Of a stretch of DNA of 64,000 bases, positions 49,042-57,278 are shown piece after piece. The notes under the pieces were generated by a model. The model was not told the origin of the DNA and did no database searches. It worked only from the letters and a program-made list of their open reading frames with translations. The translations under genes were made by a program, and so were the position numbers. Each line of letters opens with the position of its first letter. The first letter of the stretch is position 1. Source of the DNA: Dechloromonas sp. TW-R-39-2 (lineage in GTDB: Bacteria > Pseudomonadota > Gammaproteobacteria > Burkholderiales > Rhodocyclaceae); contig NZ_CP045202.1 of assembly GCF_016864195.1 (NCBI RefSeq), forward strand, positions 3,194,501-3,258,500, read 5' to 3'.

Positions 49042-50159
49042 TCCAGCGCGTCATAAACGACACGTTCGAAACTGGCCACGACATTCGACCAACTGCGCGA
49101 CAGCATTGCCTGTCGCGCCCGCTGGCCCATTTCATCCAGTTGCTCCGGCGCATCGAGTAAATCAAGCGCCGCCGCCACATAGGCCGACTCGTCGCCCGGC
49201 GTGACGGTCAGCCCGGCATTGCCGCCCCCGATCAACTCGGCGGCCGCGGCACTGCGATAGGCCAGCACCGGCAGGCCGCTGGCCATGGCCTCGGCAACGA
49301 CATTGCCGTAGGTTTCAGTCAGGCTGGGAAAAAGAAAAAGATCGGCGCTCGCATAGTGTTCAGCCAGATCGCTACCGGTCCGCAGGCCGGCAAAATGATG
49401 CATCGGATGCGCCTTTTCCAACCCGCCGCGCGACGGTCCATCGCCGACCCAGATCATGCGAGCTTCGGGGCAACGGGCACGAATTGCGGCAAAAGCTTGC
49501 TCGACCAAGGCAAGATTCTTTTCCGGCGCCATTCGTCCGACGTAAAGGCAGGCCAGCCCGCGCTCAGGTACAGCCCAGCTCCGACGCAAGCCGGCATTGC
49601 GCCGGGCAGGATCGAACAATTCGGTATCGACGCCACGCCCGACAACTCGCACGCCGGCAATCCCTTCGCCAGCCAATTCGGCTGCCAGCGCCTCGGTCGG
49701 CACCATCGTGGCCAGCGTGCGGCGATGCAGCATTCTCAAATAAGCGGCCACCGCCGGTCGTAGCCAGCCCAACCCGTAGTGAGCGCTATAGCGGTCGAAA
49801 TTGGTATGAAAACCGGAAGTCACTGGAATTTTCAGGCGTCTTGCCGCGTTGACCGCAGACCAGCCCAACGGCCCTTCCGTCACGACATGGACGACATCCG
49901 GGCGAAGTTCGCGCCAACTTTGGCGCAACCGCCGCTGCGCCGGCAAGCCGAAGCGCAAACCGGGGTAACCCGGCAAGGGCAAGCCGCCGACGATGCATTC
50001 GTCCGGCCCGGCGACATCATCCTTGCCCTGTGCCGGACGAACAAGACTGACCCGGTGACCGTTCTGGCGCAAGCCATCGACCAGGTGCCCGACCGTCATG
50101 GCTACGCCATTGATTTCCGGGGCGAAGGTTTCCGTGACAAACACAATATGCAATTTCAC
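48981..50159 (-). CDS. GT4 family glycosyltransferase
   Basis: Retaining glycosyltransferase with GT-B fold. The 392-residue product has FVTETFAPEINGVAMTVGHL at the N-terminus, FHTNFDRYSAHYGLGWLR, VGRMAPEKNLALVEQAF and the ESE-like donor motif SLTETYGNVVAEAMASGLPVLAY. The N-terminal pattern resembles GDP-mannose-dependent alpha-mannosyltransferases and plant-type sulfolipid/galactolipid transferases. The start is GTG, overlapping the dgkA stop (GTGA). The acceptor is likely a membrane lipid, judged by the neighbours. Confidence 0.88.
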   Translation of the reverse strand: MKLHIVFVTETFAPEINGVAMTVGHLVDGLRQNGHRVSLVRPAQGKDDVAGPDECIVGGLPLPGYPGLRFGLPAQRRLRQSWRELRPDVVHVVTEGPLGWSAVNAARRLKIPVTSGFHTNFDRYSAHYGLGWLRPAVAAYLRMLHRRTLATMVPTEALAAELAGEGIAGVRVVGRGVDTELFDPARRNAGLRRSWAVPERGLACLYVGRMAPEKNLALVEQAFAAIRARCPEARMIWVGDGPSRGGLEKAHPMHHFAGLRTGSDLAEHYASADLFLFPSLTETYGNVVAEAMASGLPVLAYRSAAAAELIGGGNAGLTVTPGDESAYVAAALDLLDAPEQLDEMGQRARQAMLSRSWSNVVASFERVVYDALDQNSAWKRSDPMLAGPRSAL

Positions 50160-50575
50160 CAGGGCACCTCTTTCAGCACACAAGCCCAAACCACCAGCAC
50201 ATTGAGCAAGGAGACCAGCACGGCAGCACTGCCGATATCCTTGGCACGCTTGGCCAGACGATGATTTTCAAGACTGACGCGGTCGACAACAGCTTCGATC
50301 GCCGAATTGAGCAACTCCACCACCAACACAAAAAGCAAGCTGGCCAGCATCAAGCCACGCCCCAGCCAGGGGACCGGCAAGAGAAAAGCCAGCGGAAAAA
50401 GAAACACCGCCAGACGAACCTCCTGGCGAAAAGCGTCTTCGCACAGGTAGGCTGCCTTCAGACCGGCGATTGAATAATTGAAGGCATTCCACACCCGGCG
50501 CAAACCGGTCTTGCCTTTGAAAGGCGACTCATTGGCCGGATCAAGGCCAAGGGGGTCAGGATTCGAATCGGACAT
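50156..50575 (-). CDS. dgkA: Diacylglycerol kinase DgkA
   Basis: Small integral-membrane kinase that recycles diacylglycerol to phosphatidic acid. The 139-residue product has three membrane segments and the catalytic signature ELLNSAIEAVVDRVS followed by HRLAKRAKDIGSAAV. It is coupled to the downstream glycosyltransferase by a 4-base overlap, which fits recycling of diacylglycerol released or used in glycolipid turnover. Confidence 0.95.
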   Translation of the reverse strand: MSDSNPDPLGLDPANESPFKGKTGLRRVWNAFNYSIAGLKAAYLCEDAFRQEVRLAVFLFPLAFLLPVPWLGRGLMLASLLFVLVVELLNSAIEAVVDRVSLENHRLAKRAKDIGSAAVLVSLLNVLVVWACVLKEVPW

Positions 50576-50648
50576 GCACTCTCCATGAACGTACCCAGGC
50601 GCATCCGGTCGGCCGGGCCTGGTAATCGGCCAGATTGGCCACCTGTTA

Positions 50649-51830
50649 TCAGGCTGCTGCGGTCAACGGACTTTCCTGCTCGATTTTGCGTCCTGCCAAC
50701 TGGCGATAAAGTGCCGCCAATCGTGCGGCCATCGCGTTATCCGACCACTCTTCGGCATAAATGGGGGCGTCCTGGCGCAGATGCGACCAGGTCGATGGGC
50801 TATTCAGGTAGTGCCCCAAGACCTCGCCAAAAGCCTTTGGCTCCGGAGGTGGCGACAGCGCGCCCCGCCCCGGCGCAAGAATATCGATGGTTCCCATATC
50901 GGCCAGCGCAATGACCGGCACGCCCGCCGCCATCGCTTCGAGCAGAACCAGCCCCTGCGTTTCGGTTCGTGAAGCAAAAACGAAGGCATCGGCGGCTGCA
51001 TAGCAATCCGGCAAAGCCTGCGCCCGGTCGAGATAACCGATGAAACGGACCGAATCGCGCAAACCCAGTGACTTGACCCGGGCTTTGAGGTCATCCATCG
51101 CCGGACCTTCGCCGGCAATGACCAGCAAGATGTCTGGCCGCAGGGCACGGGCATGAACCAGCGCATCGAGCAGAAAACCGATATTTTTCTCATGCGCCAC
51201 GCGCCCGACGAAAAGTGCCATCGGCCGGGTCGACAAGATCCCGTACTTGTAGCGGAAGGCCGCACCATCCCCTTGGGCAAACTGGCCGGTCGGAATACCG
51301 GTCGGCAGCACTTGCAAGGGTACGGTCACGCCGTATTCCTGCAAGCGCTGCTGCATCGCCGTTGATGGCACGACGACACTGTCCAGCGCATTGCACTGGC
51401 GACGCGAGAAGGCGCGTGCCTGCCGGCGCAACCAGCCGGCAGGCAGGAAAGATGCATAGTGCTGGAGATATTCCTCGAACAGCGTGTGATAGGTTGCCAC
51501 GACCGGCAAACCAAGCTGGCGCGCAGCTTTCAGGCCGGCATAGTGGGCGACGAAAGGCGTCTGGACATGGATCAGATCACAATCCACCGCCGCTTCAAGT
51601 ACGCTGCGATGCATCGCCCGCCAGCCGACCAGCCGATCCTCCCGGTCACCGGGGATCGAACGGCCGGCAACGCGGATGATCCCTTCCTGCTCGGCCTCAT
51701 CGCCATAGCGCGGCACGACCAGGCGAACATCGACGCCCAGCCCGCACAATGTACGGCGAAAGGTTTCGATCGAGGTCGACACCCCGTTGACCCGCGGAAA
51801 ATAGACATCGGACACCATCAGGACACGCAT
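50649..51830 (-). CDS. GT4 family glycosyltransferase
   Basis: A second GT-B glycosyltransferase related to its neighbour but distinct. The 393-residue product has MRVLMVSDVYFPRVNGVSTSI, TYHTLFEEYLQHYA, FVGRVAHEKNIGFLLDAL and SRTETQGLVLLEAMAAGVPVIA. The N-terminal half matches the alpha-mannosyl/glucosyl-diacylglycerol transferase group. Its start abuts the stop of the phosphoesterase (TGAATG), so the two are probably co-translated. Confidence 0.88.
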   Translation of the reverse strand: MRVLMVSDVYFPRVNGVSTSIETFRRTLCGLGVDVRLVVPRYGDEAEQEGIIRVAGRSIPGDREDRLVGWRAMHRSVLEAAVDCDLIHVQTPFVAHYAGLKAARQLGLPVVATYHTLFEEYLQHYASFLPAGWLRRQARAFSRRQCNALDSVVVPSTAMQQRLQEYGVTVPLQVLPTGIPTGQFAQGDGAAFRYKYGILSTRPMALFVGRVAHEKNIGFLLDALVHARALRPDILLVIAGEGPAMDDLKARVKSLGLRDSVRFIGYLDRAQALPDCYAAADAFVFASRTETQGLVLLEAMAAGVPVIALADMGTIDILAPGRGALSPPPEPKAFGEVLGHYLNSPSTWSHLRQDAPIYAEEWSDNAMAARLAALYRQLAGRKIEQESPLTAAA

Positions 51831-52616
51831 TCAAACCTCCACCACGTCTGCCGCCGGAGCAGCCAGGGCCGGGAGATGACTGCGCATTCCCCAGGCCACA
51901 AGTTCTAGGCGACCATCGAAATGCTCGACGATGGCCGTACAGGAATCGACCCAGTCGCCGCAATTGACGTAACTCAGGCCGCCAATGTCACGGATCGTCG
52001 CCCAGTGGATATGGCCGCAGATCACCCCATCCAGACCGCGCTCGCGGGCGTGGTGGATAGCCGACTCTTCGAAATCGAAAATGAAATTGAGCGCCGTCTT
52101 GACCTTGCGCTTGGCGTAACCGGCCAGCGACCAGTAACCGGCCAGCCCGAGCTTGCGTCGCCCCCAGGACAGCCAGTGATTGAGCCGGACGAGCAGGTCA
52201 TAAGCCTTGTCACCGAGTACCGCGACCCAGCGGTGATGCCGCGTCACCTGGTCAAAGATGTCGCCGTGAATCAGCAGGAAGCGGCGACCGTCGGCCGTTT
52301 CATGGACCAGCTCACTGACCACCTCGATCTCGCCGAAAACAATGCCGCAGTAATCGCGCAAGGCTTCGTCGTGATTACCGGGAATGAACACGACGCGCTC
52401 GCCATGACGCGCCCGGCGCAGCAGTTTCTGGACCACGGTATTTTGCTGCTGCGTCCAGTGGATGCTGCGGCTCATCGCCCAGAAATCGATGATGTCGCCG
52501 ATCAGGAAGGTCTGTTCGGCCGAATACTCGCGCAGAAAATCGAGCAGTTGATCCGCCTGGCACGCCCGCGTGCCGAGATGGATGTCAGACAGGAAAATGG
52601 ATCTAACCTTGGGCAT
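51831..52616 (-). CDS. LpxH-like calcineurin-type phosphoesterase
   Basis: Predicted UDP-2,3-diacylglucosamine diphosphatase-like enzyme. The 261-residue product has the metallophosphoesterase blocks FLSDIHLGTR, LIGDIIDFW, FIPGNHDE, LIHGDIFD and VICGHIHWA. It is longer than LpxH (about 240) and belongs to the related family often found beside lipid glycosyltransferases, so the substrate might be another nucleotide- or glycerol-linked lipid. Confidence 0.85.
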   Translation of the reverse strand: MPKVRSIFLSDIHLGTRACQADQLLDFLREYSAEQTFLIGDIIDFWAMSRSIHWTQQQNTVVQKLLRRARHGERVVFIPGNHDEALRDYCGIVFGEIEVVSELVHETADGRRFLLIHGDIFDQVTRHHRWVAVLGDKAYDLLVRLNHWLSWGRRKLGLAGYWSLAGYAKRKVKTALNFIFDFEESAIHHARERGLDGVICGHIHWATIRDIGGLSYVNCGDWVDSCTAIVEHFDGRLELVAWGMRSHLPALAAPAADVVEV

Positions 52617-52661
52617 GTGGCGACGATAGAGGGCGACAATGAATCGCCCGTGACATCCGGA

Positions 52662-53486
52662 TTAAGGTTTTGTTGCAGCCGCCCAAGCCATTGCCGCAGG
52701 CCGTCTTGCGCCCTCCCAACCATGACGCAGAATAGCTGCCAGATAGTGAGCATGAAAACCGGCCAGGCCCCAGGCACAAATCGCCAGACGGAAGGGCAAG
52801 GAGCCGGGGTAGCCCTGCCCATCGAAAGGCAGGGTTGCAACGGCCAGTGCGGCGAGTCCAACCAGCGCCCAATGCGCACTTGAACGCAGCCCCCAGCGAA
52901 AAACATTGGTCAGGCTCAATCCAGCCCAGGCAGCAAGGAATGCGATAGCCGCCCCGAACAACACATCGACCGGCCAATGCGCGCCGACAGCAATGCGTGA
53001 AAACCCGGCAACAACAGCCAGCACCAGGATCGGCCAGCAGCGTTGCCAGCCAAGCAGACCCAGCCAGACCGCAGCGAAACAAAAAGCCGAGACGGTATGC
53101 CCGGACGGAAAACTGTGACGGGTCAGGCGCGCACCGATCAAGGTCATCTCATCGACCCCCAGGATCGCTGCCGGTCGAGGCATTTCAGCCCAGAATTTGA
53201 TGCCGCGGCAAGCCAGTGCGCCGATCAGGCTGGCCATCACGATGGCCCAGAAAACGCGTGGATAACGCTGGCAAAAGGGCAGCATCAATGCCAGCAGGAT
53301 GCGTTCATCACCCAGCGTCGTCAGCGATTCCCACAGCCAGTGAGGCAGCAAGCCACTGATCGCCTGCGCGCTATGAAATCCACCCCACCAGCCATTGATA
53401 CCGACCAATAGGGCAGCGCTGCCGGCAAAACACAAGGCCAGCCAGAGAAGCGGACCTTGTTCCGACTGAAGCGTAGCGTCATTCAT
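52662..53486 (-). CDS. PAP2-family membrane phosphatase
   Basis: Lipid phosphatase of the PAP2 type, for example on undecaprenyl pyrophosphate or phosphatidic acid. The 274-residue product has about six membrane segments and the three motifs KFWAEMPRP, PSGHT and SRIAVGAHWPVDV. Its start overlaps the stop of the ArnT-like gene by 8 bases. A long hydrophobic C-terminus follows the catalytic part. Confidence 0.9.
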   Translation of the reverse strand: MNDATLQSEQGPLLWLALCFAGSAALLVGINGWWGGFHSAQAISGLLPHWLWESLTTLGDERILLALMLPFCQRYPRVFWAIVMASLIGALACRGIKFWAEMPRPAAILGVDEMTLIGARLTRHSFPSGHTVSAFCFAAVWLGLLGWQRCWPILVLAVVAGFSRIAVGAHWPVDVLFGAAIAFLAAWAGLSLTNVFRWGLRSSAHWALVGLAALAVATLPFDGQGYPGSLPFRLAICAWGLAGFHAHYLAAILRHGWEGARRPAAMAWAAATKP

Positions 53487-55167
53487 GAGCGATGCTCTCC
53501 CCGACCCGCAGCAATGAGACAAAACCCCGTTGGTAAACTTCAGTCACGCCCAAGGGCGCAACCTCCTGTGCCAATGAATCCAGACGATCACGACGTGTGA
53601 TGACCAACTCCCCGGCGCCCGGAACGCGGGCTGGCGTGATGGCCTGGCGGTACACGCTGAAGCTTGGCTGATTGAATTTATAGGCAAGCACAGGCTCTCC
53701 CATCGACCTGGCAAGCTCACCTGCATCGCGCACCGGCCCCTGTGTCACGGACAAGACACACGGGGCAATCACACCAAAAACCAACCCGGCCTGCAGCAAG
53801 CCGATCAAGACCAGGCCCTGCCAGACCGGCAGGCGGCGCCAGACAGAAATGGCCAACACCAGCAAGGCAAACAAGGCCAGCAGCCAGGATGCCGGACGGG
53901 CAAATGCTGCGGTCAACCCGTCAAGCAGGATGATTTCAAGCGGGCGCGTCAGATGTCCGGCCAGCCGTTCGAAAATCCAGGGCAAGGCCGCCAGCAGCAG
54001 CCCCCAGAGGACAACCGGCAGAAAGGCCAGCAAGCGTTGTTTGTCAATCTGGCGATGACGCGCCAGAAGAATGAACAAGGGGGTACAGCCGTAAAGCAGG
54101 TAATGCGGCAATTGGGTACGTGAAAAAGAGAAGAAGACCAGGACGACCGCAAACCAGCACATCAGGAAACGTTCGAACAACGCAGCCTCATCGGCTCGCT
54201 TCAGTCCCGCGAGAAGACGTCCGGCAATGGCCAGCAGCCAACCGGAAAAAGGCATCAGGACCAGTGGCAAGACCAGCAGGTAATAAAACGGATTGCCGCC
54301 GTGGCCTTCGAAAGTGCTGGCGTAGCGATTCAGGTTGTGTTGCAGGTAGAACCCGCGGAAAAAGGCATCGCCCTGATCAAGAAAAACCATCACATGCCAG
54401 GGCAGGACGATGGACAGGAAAATCACCCAGCCAGGCAGGAAAAATGCTGTGCGCAGCGCTTCGCGCCAGGCCCCTGCGGAAATAAAAAACAAACTTCCGA
54501 TCACCAGTGGAAGAAAGACGGCCACCGGTCCCTTGGTCAGGAAACCCAAACCGAGCGCAAGATAGATCAGGCACTGCTGGCGCCGAATCGCTGTCGTTCC
54601 CAAACCTTTGCGCCCGGCCAGAAAAAGGTCGTAGATGGCGAACAGGGCAAGGCAGATGAACAAATTGAGCAAAGCATCGGCAATCGCGGCCTTGGCGACA
54701 AAGCCGACCTGTAGCGACAGGACCATGGCCAGCACGCTGACGACTGCAGTACTCTGCTCTTCCTGACGGGCAACAAAGCGGTACAGCACGACAACCCAGG
54801 CCAACGCCGCCAGAATCGATGGCAACCGAAAACTGAATTCATCGACACCCAGCACGTAGACCGCAGCAGCCTGCAGCCAATAGATAAGAATCGGCTTGTC
54901 ATGCCGCGCTTCGCCATTCAAGGTCGGCGAAACCAGATTGCCCCGCGCCAGCATCTCGCGCGTCGCTTCGGAAAAAGCACCTTCATCAACATCGCTCAAG
55001 GGCAGCGAGTGGGCATTGAGCAAAAAAGCCAAGGCCACGGCGAGGATGATGGCCCACGGGGAAGTCAGGCAGCGCGAGAGGCCGCCCAGTAACGCCGACG
55101 CAGAAAAACGACCGGCCAGGGCTGAGAAAGTAATGGATGACATGGCGTAAAAATAGCCGCCGATCAT
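53479..55167 (-). CDS. ArnT-like GT83 membrane glycosyltransferase
   Basis: A polytopic GT-C enzyme that would use a polyprenyl-phosphate sugar to modify a lipid acceptor outside the membrane, as ArnT does with lipid A. The product (562 residues from ATG 55167) has about twelve membrane segments, the acidic first-loop motif SLPLSDVDEGAFSEATREML (DVDEGAFSEA visible) and GFLTKGPVAVFLP. An ATG at 55143 is an alternative start. It is divergent from purT and heads the lipid-modification run. Confidence 0.88.
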   Translation of the reverse strand: MIGGYFYAMSSITFSALAGRFSASALLGGLSRCLTSPWAIILAVALAFLLNAHSLPLSDVDEGAFSEATREMLARGNLVSPTLNGEARHDKPILIYWLQAAAVYVLGVDEFSFRLPSILAALAWVVVLYRFVARQEEQSTAVVSVLAMVLSLQVGFVAKAAIADALLNLFICLALFAIYDLFLAGRKGLGTTAIRRQQCLIYLALGLGFLTKGPVAVFLPLVIGSLFFISAGAWREALRTAFFLPGWVIFLSIVLPWHVMVFLDQGDAFFRGFYLQHNLNRYASTFEGHGGNPFYYLLVLPLVLMPFSGWLLAIAGRLLAGLKRADEAALFERFLMCWFAVVLVFFSFSRTQLPHYLLYGCTPLFILLARHRQIDKQRLLAFLPVVLWGLLLAALPWIFERLAGHLTRPLEIILLDGLTAAFARPASWLLALFALLVLAISVWRRLPVWQGLVLIGLLQAGLVFGVIAPCVLSVTQGPVRDAGELARSMGEPVLAYKFNQPSFSVYRQAITPARVPGAGELVITRRDRLDSLAQEVAPLGVTEVYQRGFVSLLRVGESIAHE

Positions 55168-55226
55168 TAACTCGCTGTGAAGCCGGCATGACAACGCAGT
55201 GACGCTGAGGTTTCAGCAAGCATGCC

Positions 55227-55255
55227 TTGACGCACTGCGCCGCTGCACCTAGATT
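55227..55255 (+). promoter_or_regulatory. Promoter of native purT
   Basis: A -35 TTGACG (55227-55232) and -10 TAGATT (55250-55255) are 17 bases apart, about 55 bases before the ATG. A small hairpin GCTGTCG-cctt-CGACAGC and an AGGAGAA ribosome site follow. The promoter looks intact although the gene is now split. Confidence 0.6.
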
Positions 55256-55310
55256 GCGCGCTTGACCTCGCTGTCGCCTTCGACAGCACTGCTACCGTCA
55301 GGAGAATTCC

Positions 55311-55928
55311 ATGAAAATCGGCACCCCGCTTTCCCCCAGCGCCTTGCGCGTCATGCTGCTCGGCTCGGGCGAACTCGGCAAGGAAGTGATCATTGCGCTG
55401 CAGCGACTGGGCGTTGAAGTGATCGCTGTCGACCGTTACGAAAATGCCCCCGGCCACCAGGTGGCGCACCGCGCCCACGTCATTTCGATGACCGATGGAG
55501 CCGCGCTGCGCCGCCTGGTCGAACAGGAAAAGCCGCACCTCATCGTGCCGGAAATCGAAGCCATCGCGACCGAGATGCTGGTTCAAATCGAAAGCGAAGG
55601 CCTGGCTGAAGTCATCCCGACCGCTCGCGCCGCCAAGCTGACGATGAACCGCGAAGGCATCCGCCGGCTGGCCGCCGAAGAACTCGGCCTGGCCACCTCG
55701 CCTTACTGTTTCGCCGACTCGCTGGCCGAATTGCAGGCGGCGATCGATGCTGGCATCGGCTACCCGTGCATCGTCAAGCCGGTGATGTCCTCGTCCGGCA
55801 AGGGCCAGTCGCTGCTGCGCGGCCCGGCCGATGTACAGACTGCCTGGGACTACGCGGCCAGCGGCGGACGGGTCAATTCGGGCCGGATCATCGTCGAAGG
55901 CTTCATCGTAAGTGCAAGTATTCACTAA
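55311..55928 (+). pseudogene. purT: 5' fragment of native purT (formate-dependent GAR transformylase 2), disrupted
   Basis: PurT makes formyl-GAR in purine synthesis from formate and ATP. The first 199 codons (through EGFI) are normal Pur[49 protein letters not shown] and the ATP-grasp [12 protein letters not shown]. At base 55908 the gene runs into a mobile element, adding VSASIH and a stop. The reading frame resumes without loss at 59641. Ribosome site and promoter are intact, so a truncated protein lacking the second half of the ATP-grasp fold may still be made. Confidence 0.95.
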
Positions 55929-55947
55929 GTAGACAGCATTCATAAGT
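55909..55947. repeat. Left end of element: terminal repeat and TAAGT iterons
   Basis: TAAGT occurs three times with exact 17-base spacing (55909, 55926, 55943), the first being the start of the terminal inverted repeat; the first two are also followed by ATTCA. The right end has only a single TAAGT copy, so the ends are asymmetric, as is common where an accessory protein or recombinase arm binds one side. Confidence 0.65.
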
Positions 55948-55960
55948 TTTGCTGGAATGG

Positions 55961-55991
55961 ACACCGACAAGGGAGAGAACCTTGTCGGTGT
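55961..55991 (+). terminator. Terminator just inside the left end of the element
   Basis: A perfect 12-bp stem ACACCGACAAGG/CCTTGTCGGTGT with a 7-base loop is followed by TTTGCTTTT. It should stop transcription entering from the purT promoter and insulate the element genes. Confidence 0.9.
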
Positions 55992-56055
55992 TTTGCTTTT
56001 GGGGTTGAGGGTTTCGTTTTTATTAAAACGCAGTAGTGCTTTTCAGGAGTGTCAC

Positions 56056-56406
56056 TTGGCCGGACCTTGGACTAGTTCCGAAATTGAAACGGCAAGGCAA
56101 GCTCGTGTCACAGCCGTTCTTGATTTTCTTGGGGCGTTCTACAAATTCGATAGCAGCTACGCTCCCCACGATTGCAGCAAGGGCTCATTTCGCATTCAGG
56201 TGAGCTACCAGAGCCGCGACTTTCGGTTCATTGTTACCGGCGAAAAGTGGATCAATGAATTGCTAAGTCACGATCAGCTGCATAGGGGCGGCGGAGGTTC
56301 GATTGATTTCGTCCGACACGTTACTGGCTTAGGGTTCGTCCCGGCTGTAAAAATCTGTTTAGACTCTATCGTAGCTTGCAGTAACGAGGGGCATAAACAA
56401 CAGTGA
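56056..56406 (+). CDS. Hypothetical protein coupled to the recombinase
   Basis: I do not recognise the family. The likely start is TTG at 56056, 6 bases after AGGAG, giving 116 residues; a longer frame from 55957 begins inside the terminator stem and is unlikely. Features: ETARQARVTAVLDFLGAFYKF, a Gly-rich loop RGGGGSIDF, and FIVTGEKWINELLSHDQL. The TGA stop overlaps the recombinase GTG start (GTGA), so the two are translationally coupled. Small partner proteins occur in several multi-gene tyrosine recombinase modules (Tn554-type, gamma-Mobile-Trio-type); which, if any, applies cannot be told by reading. Confidence 0.65.
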   Translation: MAGPWTSSEIETARQARVTAVLDFLGAFYKFDSSYAPHDCSKGSFRIQVSYQSRDFRFIVTGEKWINELLSHDQLHRGGGGSIDFVRHVTGLGFVPAVKICLDSIVACSNEGHKQQ

Positions 56407-57221
56407 GCAAACTACTTCTGCCAATCCTTGCTCTTTCAGAAGTTTGCGATCAGAACACTCCTGGCGCGAAGAAGAGGAGCCTCGCGGTCGGCGAGAACGC
56501 TGAAAGCACGACATACTATTACCGTCCGATTTCCTCAATTGACCATCAGCGCAGAGCACGGTGGATTCGCTACGATTACAACCTGTTTCCAGTAGTCCTA
56601 GATCGCTCAGGAGTCCCTTGGGACGTAGCTAATCTGTATATTCTGTCCCGACTGGAAGGCACCCCTACGCCAAACATGGGAACCTATGCAAGCATTGCTG
56701 AGGATCTTTCTGCTTACCTCGGCTTTCTTGAGAACGAAGGGATCGATTTCACCCTATTTTTGCAGCGTAAGCTTCACCGCCCGACCTATCGCTATCATGG
56801 CGAGCTGAAGTTTCAGGTTGAAGCATGTGAGCTGGCAGCACCAACTGCCAAACGACGCATGGGGACAGTAATTGCTTTTTACCGCTGGTTGGTTGGTCAA
56901 GAATTAATCAAGCCCGCCTATCCGACCTGGCAAGAATCCGACCGTTACATCAACTATATGGATGCGAGAGGATTTTCAAAATCAAAAAAAATCGCAACGA
57001 CCGACATCTCTATCAAGCCCAGAAAACAGGATGACCCATTCGTCGAGACAATTGACGATGGCGGAAAGTTAAAGCCGCTTACCGGAGCAGAGCAAGAGTG
57101 GCTTTTGGAAGCCCTCATCAATCTCGAAAATACCGAAATGTCACTAGTTCACCTGCTTGCTTTGCTCACAGGTGCACGCATCCAAACGGTCCTGACCCTT
57201 AGGGTACGTCTACTTCGGTAG
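56403..57221 (+). pseudogene. Tyrosine recombinase, truncated in the catalytic domain
   Basis: The 272-residue frame has an N-terminal SAM-like DNA-binding region (about residues 95-185, TYASIAEDLSAYLGFLENEGI and RRMGTVIAFYRWLVGQELI) and the start of the catalytic domain, LLALLTGARIQTVLTLRV, where Arg259 is the box I arginine. It then reads RLLR and a stop. The HxxR box and the nucleophilic Tyr, normally within the next 150 residues, are absent here and not found elsewhere in the element. The enzyme should be inactive. The end is 58 bases from the converging purT copy, suggesting a deletion or later insertion. Confidence 0.8.
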
Positions 57222-57278
57222 CTTTTCGCAGCGGTTTATCAAGATCCAAAAACATATTGCTAGCTACAGATGTTCGCG

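Noticed and set aside
55957..56055. Upstream ATG for the recombinase partner ORF
   Set aside because: This start and its first codons lie in the terminator stem, with no ribosome site; the TTG at 56056 has AGGAG at proper distance.
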